Of a stretch of DNA of 42,462 nucleotides, positions 17,378 to 26,501 are shown piece by piece (position 1 is the first letter of the stretch; each line of letters opens with the position of its first letter). Made by a program: the position numbers and the translations under genes. The stretch spans positions 1 through 42,462 of the forward strand of contig JAUXTU010000035.1 of the NCBI GenBank assembly GCA_030679145.1. Reading direction: 5' to 3'. A model generated the notes under the pieces. It was given only the letters and a program-made list of their open reading frames with translations, had not been told where the DNA came from and did not search any database. The DNA comes from Bacteroidota bacterium. Lineage in GTDB: Bacteria; Bacteroidota; Ignavibacteria; UBA10030; UBA8401.

Positions 17378-18163
17378 ATGATCCTCACGATAGATATTGG
17401 CAACACACATACTGTCATTGGAATTTACAACGGCAACAAACTGCTCGGAGACTGGCGTGTAACAAGTTTTGTTACACGAACGGAAGACGAAGTTGGCACT
17501 CTCATAAAACAATTTTGTGAAGATGCAAAGATTTCGTTAAGGAAAATAACCAGTATCGGAATCGCATCAGTCGTTCCCAATCTTACCGATGTGTGCGTAA
17601 GAATGTCCCAGAAATATTTTTCGCTGGAGCCAATCGTCATTTCATCGGATCTTGATCTTGGAATAAAAGTGTTATATGACGATCCGAGCTCTGTCGGTGC
17701 CGACCGATTGTGCAATGCAGTTGCAGGATTTGTAAAATACAAAGGACCGCTCGTTATTGTTGATTTTGGAACTGCAACAACGTTCGATGTCATTTCAAAG
17801 AACGGCGAATATCTCGGCGGAGTAATCACCGCAGGAATTGAAACCGCTGCCGGAGAACTTCACCGGCGAGCAGCAAAACTTCCAAAGATCGATCTTAAAT
17901 TCCCCGATAAAGTGATCGGAACGAATACGGTCAACAGCATGCAGGCGGGAATTTTATATGGCGCATTGGATTCAATGGAAACAATGATCCGCCGTATTTC
18001 CAAAGAATTGGACGATTATCCAACAGTAATTGCAACAGGAGGTTTTTCCGAAACCATGAAGAAGCAGTCTAAAGTGATCAACAAACATGAACCGACTCTT
18101 GTATTGGAAGGAATCCGATTGATTGTTGAGAGAGTTGAACGAAAGAACAAGAAGAAGAGATGA
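17378..18163 (+). CDS. coaX: Type III pantothenate kinase
   Basis: The 261-residue protein catalyses the first step of coenzyme A synthesis. It has the acetate/sugar kinase-Hsp70-actin-like nucleotide loop DIGNTHTVIGIYNG at 5-18, the GADRLCNAVAGF motif and VDFGTATTFDVIS, all specific for the CoaX family. Length is normal. It follows birA by 16 bases on the same strand and ends 28 bases before a strong terminator, so birA-coaX forms a closed two-gene operon. CoaX enzymes are typically not feedback-inhibited by CoA. Confidence 0.95.
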   Translation: MILTIDIGNTHTVIGIYNGNKLLGDWRVTSFVTRTEDEVGTLIKQFCEDAKISLRKITSIGIASVVPNLTDVCVRMSQKYFSLEPIVISSDLDLGIKVLYDDPSSVGADRLCNAVAGFVKYKGPLVIVDFGTATTFDVISKNGEYLGGVITAGIETAAGELHRRAAKLPKIDLKFPDKVIGTNTVNSMQAGILYGALDSMETMIRRISKELDDYPTVIATGGFSETMKKQSKVINKHEPTLVLEGIRLIVERVERKNKKKR

Positions 18164-18191
18164 ATTAATTTCCCGTAAAACCATTTAAAAT

Positions 18192-18226
18192 AAAAAACCC
18201 GAAGATCTGATCTTCGGGTTTTTTTT
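18192..18226. terminator. Strong bidirectional intrinsic terminator between coaX and nuoN
   Basis: AAAAAACCCGAAGAT (18192-18206) pairs with ATCTTCGGGTTTTTT around CTG, followed by more T. On the minus strand the same hairpin is also followed by a T-run, so it can stop both birA-coaX and the converging nuo operon. Confidence 0.92.
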
Positions 18227-18248
18227 AAAAAAGACTGCAATGCTTAAC

Positions 18249-19748
18249 TTACTTTGAACCAAATATCGATACTGATATTTGTGCAAATTGAACCAGTTCA
18301 TTAAAGAACAGACCAAAATAGAGTGTCGGAACAAGCAGCGACAATAAAAGAATTTTTTGCGCTAATGGATATTCAATCACTGGAGTAGTCTGGTCAACTC
18401 CATCACGCAGGAACATATTGCGAATGATTCGAATGTAATAGTAGAGTGAGATCACACTGTTCAATACACCAATAACTGCAATTCCCACCATCTTTGCGTT
18501 AATCAATGAAATAAAAATCATCCACTTCCCAATAAAACCCGCTGTCGGCGGAAGACCTGTTAACGATACAAGGAACACTGCAAGAGCAACGGTGAGGAAT
18601 GGATTCCGTCTTCCAAGACCTTTATAATCATCGATATTTTCGCTGCCGATCTTGTTTGCAATCAACAATACAACGTAGAATGCACCAAGATTCATAAAGA
18701 GATAAACCACGAAGTAGATCATCACTGCAGAGAAACCGTCGTTACTCAATACTACCAAACCAAGCAGCATATATCCCGCTTGCGCGATACTGGAATATGC
18801 GAGAAGACGTTTCAAATTTTTCTGCCAGATTGCTACAAGATTTCCTAATGTCATTGTCAGGACAGAAAAAATCATCAATGCATTTTGGATATGGATCCCA
18901 TTGATCAGTGTCCATGTTCCCGCGGGAAGATTCATCACCGAAGAATCAATGAACATCACTTTGAATGCACGCATCATCATTGCAAATCCGGCTGCTTTGG
19001 ATGCAACAGAAAGATACGCTGTAATCGTCAGCGGCGCGCCTTCATACACGTCCGGTGTCCAAAAATGGAACGGAACTGCTGAAATCTTATAACCAAATCC
19101 GACGAGAATAAAGATCGAAGCAATGATCAATGCCAAGTTATTCGCACTTCCCTGCACCAACACCTGATTGACGCCGGCAATATCCAATGTTCCTGTTAAT
19201 CCGTAGATGATCGAAATTCCATACAGCATCACGCCGGATGAGAATGCACCGTAAAGCAAATATTTTAACGATGCTTCGGAAGAATCTTTTGCTTTACGAG
19301 TAAATCCAGAGGCAATGTATGATGTGAGTGATGAAAGTTCGAGCGTCAGATACATCAAAATCAGATTTGATGATCCAACCATAAACATCATAGCGACACA
19401 CATTGAGAGAATCAGAAAATAATACTCTCCGATCGTCTTTTGTTCGGCATTCACTTCATCTGAAAATCGAGACATCAACACGATAACGATCGTTGAAAGG
19501 ACGATCACAATTTTAAAGAATGTTGCGAATGGATCGATACTTAACATTCCACTGAATGCAGAAATATTTATTCCAAAATTGGATGTCAGCGAATATAACG
19601 CTGCGAACAGCCCTGCGATTGAAAGAATCGTCAGCAGTTGTGAGCTTTTTCTTGAAATCAAATGAGCAAGTAAAACGACACACAGTGTTGCAGTAACGAT
19701 CAACTCAGGAACAATGTGCGATAGATTATTTAGTATAGTATCAAGCAT
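18249..19748 (-). CDS. nuoN: NADH-quinone oxidoreductase subunit N
   Basis: A 499-residue multi-spanning antiporter-like subunit, last gene of the nuo operon. The antiporter core is visible: GFGYKISAVPFHFWTPDVYEGAPLT with the lysine and the HxW motif, followed by LAYSSIAQAGYMLLGL and LTGLPPTAGFIGKW. It forms part of the proton-pumping membrane arm next to NuoM. About 95 bases separate it from nuoM, and the operon closes at the terminator 18192-18226. Confidence 0.96.
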   Translation of the reverse strand: MLDTILNNLSHIVPELIVTATLCVVLLAHLISRKSSQLLTILSIAGLFAALYSLTSNFGINISAFSGMLSIDPFATFFKIVIVLSTIVIVLMSRFSDEVNAEQKTIGEYYFLILSMCVAMMFMVGSSNLILMYLTLELSSLTSYIASGFTRKAKDSSEASLKYLLYGAFSSGVMLYGISIIYGLTGTLDIAGVNQVLVQGSANNLALIIASIFILVGFGYKISAVPFHFWTPDVYEGAPLTITAYLSVASKAAGFAMMMRAFKVMFIDSSVMNLPAGTWTLINGIHIQNALMIFSVLTMTLGNLVAIWQKNLKRLLAYSSIAQAGYMLLGLVVLSNDGFSAVMIYFVVYLFMNLGAFYVVLLIANKIGSENIDDYKGLGRRNPFLTVALAVFLVSLTGLPPTAGFIGKWMIFISLINAKMVGIAVIGVLNSVISLYYYIRIIRNMFLRDGVDQTTPVIEYPLAQKILLLSLLVPTLYFGLFFNELVQFAQISVSIFGSK

Positions 19749-19843
19749 AAATTTATTTTTTTGAACTCAGTCGTTATTAAATCCTTTCACAATCCAGCCA
19801 CACCGTATTAATAACGAATCAGATTATCTCAACAAAAATTGAA

Positions 19844-21445
19844 TTAATTTCCAAAGCTAACTGTAGAATTCATTTTCACAAAATCTACAAGCGAATTCGC
19901 CGATGTATTCATCACATCCAGCATCAAGTTCGGATAGATACCAAGAATGATGACAATGATTGTCAGTGGAATTAGCATTGCAAGTTCTCGTGAATTGATA
20001 TCAGTTAAGTTGTTCCATTTTTCAGGAAGTGTTCCTAAGAACACACGCTGTAACGTCCACAACATATAGCCTGCTGTTAACACAATTCCGAATGCCGATG
20101 CAATCGTCAGCCATCGGAATGATTGGAACGCACCAAGGAACGAGAATGCTTCAGAGATGAATCCACTCAATCCCGGTAAACCGATTGCAGCAAAGAATGC
20201 AATCGACATCACGCCGGAGTAATTCGGCATCTTGTTCATTAAACCGCCGAAATCATCAAGTCCACGTGTATGTGCGCGGTCATAAATTACGCCAACAATC
20301 AAGAAGAGCATTGCGGTGATTGTTCCGTGATTGAACATCTGCAGCATACCACCGAGCATACCCTGTGTATTCATTGCAGCAATTCCAAGAATCACGATTC
20401 CCATATGACTGACAGAAGAATATGCTATCAATTTTTTGAAATCTTTTTGCGCCATTGCGCACAATGCTCCATAAATAATATTGATGAAGCCGAGGAATGC
20501 AAGGGGGTACGCAAAATGAACCGCAGCATCGGGGAACATTGGAAAAGCAATTCGTAACAATCCGTATGTTCCCATTTTCAACAACACACCCGCAAGAATA
20601 ACGCTGATCGCCGTCGGCGCTTCAACGTGTGCATCGGGCAGCCACGTGTGGAACGGGAAGATTGGAACTTTGATTGCGAATCCGATAAACATTGCGATAT
20701 ATGCGATATATCTCCAACTTGTCGAAATTCCTGCAAGAAGTGAATTTGCATCATAATTTGCCGGATTCATCATTGCAAGCATATTGAATGTGTGAATCTT
20801 TTCTCCCGAAGCAGGATCGATAACCGAAACACTGAAATAGAGAGCAAGCATTGCAAGCAAAAGAAGAACCGAGCCAAGCAATGTATACAAGAAGAACTTG
20901 ATCGCCGCATATTCTCTTCGCGGTCCGCCCCACACACCGATCAAGAAATACATCGGTAGCAGCATGATTTCCCAGAAAATATAGAAGAGGAAAAAGTCGA
21001 GCGAAACAAACACGCCCATCATACCGGTATCAAGCAAAAGAAGCAGCGCAAAATATCCTTTGATCGATTTTTCAATGCCCCACGAAGAAATAACAGCGAT
21101 ACACGAAATGATTGCTGTTAAAAATACCATCGGCATACTGATTCCGTCTATTCCAAGATAATAATCGATCTTGATCGAACCGAACCATCCGGTGCTTTTC
21201 ACATTGATCCAGTTGAACAGTTCTGAGAACTGCATCGTGCTTGCATCGTGCACACCCGCGAGCGAGCGATCGAATTTTGTGAATACCATGAACGCAAGCA
21301 CAACCTGCGCAACGGTAAAGAAAAGCGATGTCCATCGTACCGCAGATTTTTGTTCCTTCGGAATAAGCAGAACAATGATCATTCCTAGAACAGGAAGAAA
21401 TGTGAGCCATGTGAGGACACCGATATTGAGAATTTTAAGTTCCAT
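19844..21445 (-). CDS. nuoM: NADH-quinone oxidoreductase subunit M
   Basis: This 533-residue subunit is a Mrp-antiporter-like proton channel of the membrane arm. The key motifs are IFWEIMLLPMYFLIGVWGG with the TM5 glutamate, IKVPIFPFHTWLPDAHVEAPT, KLIAYSSVSHMG and GLPGLSGFISE. The length is typical or slightly long for the family. A 217-bp gap containing an inverted-repeat element (21525-21634) separates it from nuoL, so the two may have somewhat different expression. Confidence 0.97.
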   Translation of the reverse strand: MELKILNIGVLTWLTFLPVLGMIIVLLIPKEQKSAVRWTSLFFTVAQVVLAFMVFTKFDRSLAGVHDASTMQFSELFNWINVKSTGWFGSIKIDYYLGIDGISMPMVFLTAIISCIAVISSWGIEKSIKGYFALLLLLDTGMMGVFVSLDFFLFYIFWEIMLLPMYFLIGVWGGPRREYAAIKFFLYTLLGSVLLLLAMLALYFSVSVIDPASGEKIHTFNMLAMMNPANYDANSLLAGISTSWRYIAYIAMFIGFAIKVPIFPFHTWLPDAHVEAPTAISVILAGVLLKMGTYGLLRIAFPMFPDAAVHFAYPLAFLGFINIIYGALCAMAQKDFKKLIAYSSVSHMGIVILGIAAMNTQGMLGGMLQMFNHGTITAMLFLIVGVIYDRAHTRGLDDFGGLMNKMPNYSGVMSIAFFAAIGLPGLSGFISEAFSFLGAFQSFRWLTIASAFGIVLTAGYMLWTLQRVFLGTLPEKWNNLTDINSRELAMLIPLTIIVIILGIYPNLMLDVMNTSANSLVDFVKMNSTVSFGN

Positions 21446-21524
21446 AGTTATTGTATTTATTAATCCATTAATGAAAATTATATCTATTACTGCTTACAGG
21501 AGACATTAAACAATCTAAAATCAA

Positions 21525-21634
21525 TATCATTCTGAGTCTCGCTGTTTTTTAGAGGGGCGAGGAATCTCAATTTTTTGGTTAAATTCTCCAATCAGATTTC
21601 TTGCTTGCCCCTTTGGGCTTCGCTCGAAATGACA
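21525..21634. repeat. MITE-like inverted-repeat element between nuoL and nuoM
   Basis: The left end reads TATCATTCTGAGTCTCGC and then GGGGCGAGGAATCT. The right end, read inward, is TGTCATTTCGAGCGAAG, GGGGCAAGCAAGAAATCT. The two arms are imperfect inverted copies with no coding sequence. The ends match those of the element at 12195-12287, so this is one family. It sits inside the operon, so its transcript would fold into a long hairpin. Confidence 0.7.
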
Positions 21635-21662
21635 AAACAAATCAATTATCTCTTTCAAAAAT

Positions 21663-23723
21663 CTATCCAATATAGAACATCATCAACGCCATCATCCCGG
21701 CAATTGCAAAAATGATGTACGTTTGAATTTTTCCCGTTTGAACGGTCCGTAATAATCTGCCGGAGATGCCGGCGGTGAATGCCGTGAAATTGACCAGTCC
21801 ATCGACCACAATAGAATCGAACTTGCCGCTAACCACAGCAATGAATTTTGTCACATGTCCTGCTCCGTTCACGATACCGTCAACGATCGCACCATCGAAC
21901 CATGCAAGGATCTTTGCAATTCCCATCGTAGCAGCAACAAATGTTGCATCATACAATTCATCAAAATACCATTTGCGGTAAAGGAACGTATGAACCGGCT
22001 TTAGTGCTTTCTCGAATGCATCGGCTGAGATCTTTTTCCAAAAATATGTTGTGAAAGCGAGAAGAATTCCAAGTCCAGCAATACCGACCGAAAGGATCAT
22101 TGCAAGATTATGTTGATGATGGATTTCTTCTACAAATTCTTCTGTTGGTGTAGCAGCAACTGTAGCAGGAACTGCAACAGTCGGATATGTCATTTTCTCG
22201 AAGAACCATCCGTGACTTGCAGAAAGCGGATTGAGTGAGAAGAAGAAAAAGAATGAGAGCGCTGCAAGAACCATTAATGGAACAGTCATCACTCGCGGTG
22301 ATTCATGAATATGAGCAATTCGTTCTTTGTTCTGATGTTCACCCATGAATGCAACAATCAGCATTCTAAACATATAAAACGCTGTTAAACCAGCAACAAA
22401 AAATCCAATGATTGGTATGATCGTATGTCCATTGAAATGCGAAAATGCTAATGTGCCGGCTAGAATTTCATCTTTACTTAAAAATCCTGAGGTGAATGGA
22501 ACACCGGAAATTGCAAGCGTGAATATCAAAATTGTCCAGAATGTTATGGGCATTTTTGATTTCAGCCCGCCCATAAATCGAATATCTTGAGCATCGGTAT
22601 GATGATCACCTTGATGATGCAACGCATGATGCATTGCATGAATAACAGAACCCGATGCAAGGAATAAGCCTGCTTTGAATGCTGCGTGAGTTACCAAATG
22701 CATAACGCCCGCGGTATAGGCTCCAACGCCAAGCCCCATCACCATATATCCCAATTGACTGACGGTTGAGTATGCGAGAATTTTTTTAATGTCATTTTGG
22801 ACGATTGCGATCGTGGCGGCAATGAATGCTGTGACTGCTCCAAAGTATGCAATAACCAACAGCGCATCAGCCGTAAGCATTGGGAATGTTCGAGCAACAA
22901 GATACACACCGGCTGCAACCATTGTTGCCGCGTGGATCAATGCACTTACAGGAGTCGGACCTTCCATCGCATCCGGAAGCCAAACATGCAACGGAAACTG
23001 TGCAGATTTTCCAATTGCTCCGCAAAAGATTAATAATCCGGCGGCGGTGAGCCAGTTGGTGGAACCAAAGGGAATATTTCCTCCGCCAATTGCAGAAAAA
23101 ATTCCGCTGAATGTAAGAGTTGAAAATTGCACCCATACAATCATAATACCGATAAAGAATCCCAGGTCGCCGACACGGTTGACGATGAATGCTTTTTTTC
23201 CGGCATCGGCTGCGGATTTTTTTTCATACCAATGTCCAATGAGCAGATACGAACTCAATCCTACCAATTCCCAAAATACATACATCAATAAATAATTATT
23301 GGTAACAACAATGCCAAGCATAGAGAAAGTGAAAATTCCGAGGTTGGCATAATACCGCGAGTACCGCACATCCCCTTTCATATATTCAAGGGAAAACAGA
23401 TGCACAAGAAAACTGATCAGTGTTACTACAACAAGCATTACTGCGGTCAGATTGTCCACCATAATACCGATATCAAGTTTCAATGGAATACTATTGATAA
23501 CAGTATGAAGATCGATCCAGGTAAAGGTAAAATCCCAGACCTTATCTTCGGAGAACATTTTACTAAAAAAGAGATATACTGAAAGAAGAAGATCCGCACC
23601 AAGAAATGCTGTGCCGATAAGACCACTTTTTTCAGCGAAGCGTTTGCCAAAAAAAATCAAAATAACAAAACTGACCAGCGGAATAAAAAGAATTGCGAGT
23701 GCAATTGTAAGTTGGGGTATCAT
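21663..23723 (-). CDS. nuoL: NADH-quinone oxidoreductase subunit L
   Basis: At 686 residues this is the largest antiporter-like subunit, at the distal end of the membrane arm. Visible motifs are MYVFWELVGLSSYLLIGHWYEKK, AQFPLHVWLPDAMEGPTPVSALIHAATMVAAGVYL and KKILAYSTVSQLGYM. A loop rich in histidine (HAMHHALHHQGDHHTD) precedes the DIRFMGGL motif. A C-terminal amphipathic/lateral-helix region follows. The ATG at 23723 shares one base with the nuoK stop (TAATG), giving tight coupling. All key charged residues seem present. Confidence 0.97.
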   Translation of the reverse strand: MIPQLTIALAILFIPLVSFVILIFFGKRFAEKSGLIGTAFLGADLLLSVYLFFSKMFSEDKVWDFTFTWIDLHTVINSIPLKLDIGIMVDNLTAVMLVVVTLISFLVHLFSLEYMKGDVRYSRYYANLGIFTFSMLGIVVTNNYLLMYVFWELVGLSSYLLIGHWYEKKSAADAGKKAFIVNRVGDLGFFIGIMIVWVQFSTLTFSGIFSAIGGGNIPFGSTNWLTAAGLLIFCGAIGKSAQFPLHVWLPDAMEGPTPVSALIHAATMVAAGVYLVARTFPMLTADALLVIAYFGAVTAFIAATIAIVQNDIKKILAYSTVSQLGYMVMGLGVGAYTAGVMHLVTHAAFKAGLFLASGSVIHAMHHALHHQGDHHTDAQDIRFMGGLKSKMPITFWTILIFTLAISGVPFTSGFLSKDEILAGTLAFSHFNGHTIIPIIGFFVAGLTAFYMFRMLIVAFMGEHQNKERIAHIHESPRVMTVPLMVLAALSFFFFFSLNPLSASHGWFFEKMTYPTVAVPATVAATPTEEFVEEIHHQHNLAMILSVGIAGLGILLAFTTYFWKKISADAFEKALKPVHTFLYRKWYFDELYDATFVAATMGIAKILAWFDGAIVDGIVNGAGHVTKFIAVVSGKFDSIVVDGLVNFTAFTAGISGRLLRTVQTGKIQTYIIFAIAGMMALMMFYIG

Positions 23724-24031
23724 TAGTCTTTTAAGATTGAAATTTCGTCAACGTTGACAGTGTTAAACCGTTTATAAATATTCAGCACGATTGCCAGTGC
23801 TATCGCCGCTTCTGCCGCTGCAAGAATGATGACAAAAATTGCCGCCATTTGTCCTTCGATGTTCATTCCGCTGTAGCGTGAGAATGCGAGAAAATTGATG
23901 TTGGCTGAATTCAAGATCAATTCTATTCCCATCAAAACCATGATCGCATTCCTGCGTGTGATGACTGCAAAGAGTCCAAGCGAAAAAAGAACCGCGCTGA
24001 TCATTAAAAAATGTGTAAGTGTTATCGTCAT
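23723..24031 (-). CDS. nuoK: NADH-quinone oxidoreductase subunit K
   Basis: A 102-residue three-helix membrane subunit. The conserved glutamates of helices 2 and 3 are visible in LMGIELILNSANINFLAF and FVIILAAAEAAIALAIVLN. It forms the proton path between NuoA/J/H and the antiporter subunits. Its stop overlaps the nuoL start by one base. Ahead of it is a 112-bp gap with a G/C-rich hairpin. Confidence 0.97.
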   Translation of the reverse strand: MTITLTHFLMISAVLFSLGLFAVITRRNAIMVLMGIELILNSANINFLAFSRYSGMNIEGQMAAIFVIILAAAEAAIALAIVLNIYKRFNTVNVDEISILKD

Positions 24032-24073
24032 AATATTAAAATCCTAATTTCTTAATTCTTACACACCCCTAAA

Positions 24074-24112
24074 TCCCCTCTCGCCTTCGCACACTGCAGC
24101 ACACAGAGGGGA
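24074..24112. repeat. Intergenic hairpin in the nuoJ-nuoK gap
   Basis: TCCCCTCT (24074-24081) pairs with AGAGGGGA (24105-24112). The loop carries CGCCTTCGCACACT, nearly the same as the loop of the hairpin at 25372-25411, so the two are copies of one repeat placed in two gaps of the same operon. Confidence 0.65.
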
Positions 24113-24143
24113 CTTTTTGTGCATAATTGTTATTTGTTCATTG

Positions 24144-24653
24144 TTAATTGTTTCTTTCTCTTCTCGCCATCATCGCTGCACCGACCACTGCAACCAGCAA
24201 CACAACAGATGCAATCTCAAATGGCAATACATGAGTTGTGATCAGTGCATTTCCAATTTCCGTTGTCGTTGTTGTGTGAACGATATCACCGAACTGCTTA
24301 CTCATGAACCAATCGCTGGTCCAAAATATACCACCGAGCATTCCGGCAAGTAGCGCTATAACGATCGTCGCAGGGATGAGATTCATCGTTCCCGATTTGA
24401 TGTCGATCGTAACAGTGTTTGTCGTCAACATCACACCAAACAATATCAGCACCAAAATTCCGCCGACATACACAAGCAATTGTGTGATTGCAAGAAAATC
24501 AGCATTCAACAATACATAAATTCCCGCTACACCGAAAAATGTGAACAACAGTGCAAATGCTGAATAGACAATCTTCTTTGAAAAGACAACAACCATCGCC
24601 GATCCAACGGTGACAACTGCAAAAAAGTAAAAGATAATATCGTATAGATTCAT
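24144..24653 (-). CDS. nuoJ: NADH-quinone oxidoreductase subunit J
   Basis: The 169-residue membrane subunit begins MNLYDIIFYFFAVVTVGSAM at the ATG at 24653. A longer frame from 24812 overlaps nuoI and would add a basic, low-complexity leader with no family match, so it is rejected. The conserved helix VYSAFALLFTFFGVAGIYVLLNADFLAITQLLVYVGGILVL is present. The start lies 16 bases after the nuoI stop. Confidence 0.94.
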   Translation of the reverse strand: MNLYDIIFYFFAVVTVGSAMVVVFSKKIVYSAFALLFTFFGVAGIYVLLNADFLAITQLLVYVGGILVLILFGVMLTTNTVTIDIKSGTMNLIPATIVIALLAGMLGGIFWTSDWFMSKQFGDIVHTTTTTEIGNALITTHVLPFEIASVVLLVAVVGAAMMARRERNN

Positions 24654-24669
24654 AATAGTATTCTCAACG

Positions 24670-25332
24670 CTATTCCGCTTTCGGCGGCGTTTGTGCATCT
24701 TTGTCTGGCGGCTGTGGAGCAAGAACAGCCGGTGAAGGTGGAACAGGTGCCGGAGTTGCAGCAGCCTGTGCTGCGGCCGTGGCTTTTGCAGCTGCAGCTT
24801 GAGCGGCAGCAACGGCTTTCTTTGCAGCCTGTTCTTCCTCGTTTTGTTTTACTTTCCCTTTTGCAACTTCAATTTCCATCGGTGTCATAGTCCCGAAGTT
24901 GTAGATCAGATTATTGCGATCAAATTCGGAGAACTCATAGACATCGGTCATTTTCAAACATTCGGTCGGACATGGATAGACGCACAATCCGCAATAGCAG
25001 CATTTTGCAATATCAATATCAAACTTTGTTACATAGATCCTTTTTTTCTGTCCAGTGGAAGTTTCACCAAGATTCTCCGTCGGCGGAGCTTTCATCACTT
25101 CAATATCAATGCAATCAACAGGACATGCTTTTGCACACAGTTCGCAGCCGATACAATCATCGAAATTCATATAGAGACGGTTGCGGACACGTTCGGGCAT
25201 TGCTTTTTTTACATTCGGATATTGCAGTGTAACAACAGGCGCGAACATCTGCCGCATTGTTACACTCATTCCAATCGCAACGGAACGAAAAGTTCGATAT
25301 ACATCTGAAAAATAATTTGTAAATGCAGTCAT
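24670..25332 (-). CDS. nuoI: NADH-quinone oxidoreductase subunit I with an Ala/Pro-rich tail
   Basis: The 220-residue subunit carries two 4Fe-4S clusters (N6a/N6b) that pass electrons toward NuoB. The ligands are Cys60-63-66-70 in CIGCELCAKACP and Cys111 or 112-114-117-121 in CCYCGLCVYPCP. Residues from about 165 on form an unusual extension of some 55 residues made almost only of Ala, Lys, Gln and then Pro. The catalytic part is normal; the tail may be a flexible linker or docking segment. That matters because the usual NADH module is missing from this operon. Confidence 0.95.
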   Translation of the reverse strand: MTAFTNYFSDVYRTFRSVAIGMSVTMRQMFAPVVTLQYPNVKKAMPERVRNRLYMNFDDCIGCELCAKACPVDCIDIEVMKAPPTENLGETSTGQKKRIYVTKFDIDIAKCCYCGLCVYPCPTECLKMTDVYEFSEFDRNNLIYNFGTMTPMEIEVAKGKVKQNEEEQAAKKAVAAAQAAAAKATAAAQAAATPAPVPPSPAVLAPQPPDKDAQTPPKAE

Positions 25333-25371
25333 AAATTTTCGAAGTTAAATATTATTTTTACATCCCCCGTA

Positions 25372-25411
25372 CCCCCTTCGCCTTTGCACACTTGCCACCA
25401 CTGCAAGGGGG
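25372..25411. repeat. Intergenic hairpin in the nuoH-nuoI gap
   Basis: CCCCCTT (25372-25378) pairs with AAGGGGG (25405-25411), with CGCCTTTGCACACT in the loop, closely matching the hairpin at 24074-24112. It may stabilise or attenuate the operon transcript. Confidence 0.65.
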
Positions 25412-25415
25412 GATT

Positions 25416-26459
25416 CTATAACACTAAAATGAAACCGATCACGATGACACAGAGAAGCGCAAACGGTGTCATCACTTTCCATGAAACATACATCAACTGA
25501 TCAACGCGCATTCTAGGAAGCGTCCATCGAAGCCAGATATTCAGGCAGACGAACAACATTCCTTTGGTGACGAACCAGAACGTTCCCCATAACGGACCGC
25601 TCATCAATTCGCCGAACGGACTTGCCCATCCTCCAAAGAACAAAACAACCGCAACTGCAGAAACTAAAAATAAATTCGCATATTCGGCGAGATAGAAAAT
25701 TGCAAATTTCATTCCACTGTATTCTGTGTTGTATCCCTGCACCAATTCTGATTCTGCTTCGGGAATGTCAAACGGAGTTCTGTTTACTTCCGCCATTGAC
25801 GAAATAAGATAGATAACAAACAAAACTACGATAAACGGAATCAACGCTAACTTATGACCGAGCGGCAGTGTTCCGCCAAAAATGATCCATTCATGAATTC
25901 CGCCGCTTTGCAGTGATGTCAATGTCTGCAAATTCATTGTTCCTGCGATCATTACTACACCGAGAATTGCCAGCGCAGCAGGAATTTCATAGCTCACGAT
26001 CTGAGCAGCAGACCGAAGAGCACCGAATAGCGACCATTTATTATTGGATGCCCAACCCGCCATCAATATTCCGACAACAACGAGCGATGATGCTGCAACC
26101 AGGTAAAAGATTCCAAGGTCAAGTTCACTTCCAGCGTACGCACTGCTGAACGGCAAGACCGCAAATGAAGCGTATGTTCCAACAAAAACAAGATATGGAG
26201 CAAGGATGAATAAAAATTTATCCGCCGCTGTCGGGATGATATCTTCCTTTTGAAGAAGTTTCACAATATCGGCAAACGGTTGGAGCGTGCCATGATACCC
26301 CGTTTGCATGTATGCAAGACGGTTCTGCATATGCGCCGCCATTTTCATTTCAATATAAATTGTCACCAACGCATACGGAAGAATGAACAACAGCGGAAGT
26401 GCTGCGTTGAGCACGGTAAGGAGAATTTGATTTTCTAAAGCAGATGTAATGAATTCCAT
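25416..26459 (-). CDS. nuoH: NADH-quinone oxidoreductase subunit H
   Basis: This 347-residue, eight-helix subunit joins the peripheral arm to the membrane arm and lines the quinone cavity. Family motifs are [30 protein letters not shown] near residues 40-69, [28 protein letters not shown] with its glutamates, and [14 protein letters not shown] near the end. It directly follows nuoD after 42 bases, where nuoE, nuoF and nuoG would lie in a 14-gene operon. Confidence 0.97.
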   Translation of the reverse strand: MEFITSALENQILLTVLNAALPLLFILPYALVTIYIEMKMAAHMQNRLAYMQTGYHGTLQPFADIVKLLQKEDIIPTAADKFLFILAPYLVFVGTYASFAVLPFSSAYAGSELDLGIFYLVAASSLVVVGILMAGWASNNKWSLFGALRSAAQIVSYEIPAALAILGVVMIAGTMNLQTLTSLQSGGIHEWIIFGGTLPLGHKLALIPFIVVLFVIYLISSMAEVNRTPFDIPEAESELVQGYNTEYSGMKFAIFYLAEYANLFLVSAVAVVLFFGGWASPFGELMSGPLWGTFWFVTKGMLFVCLNIWLRWTLPRMRVDQLMYVSWKVMTPFALLCVIVIGFILVL

Positions 26460-26501
26460 TTTGTTTTATTCAATAATACAGTTGTAGTTTCTCTCAAAAA
26501 T

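Noticed and set aside
24654-24812. Longer NuoJ with a basic leader
   Set aside because: It overlaps the NuoI tail out of frame and has no family match; the ATG at 24653 begins the normal first helix.
24693-25308. Plus-strand frames opposite nuoI
   Set aside because: Low-complexity Leu/Gln-rich frames mirror the Ala-rich tail of NuoI and have no start signals.
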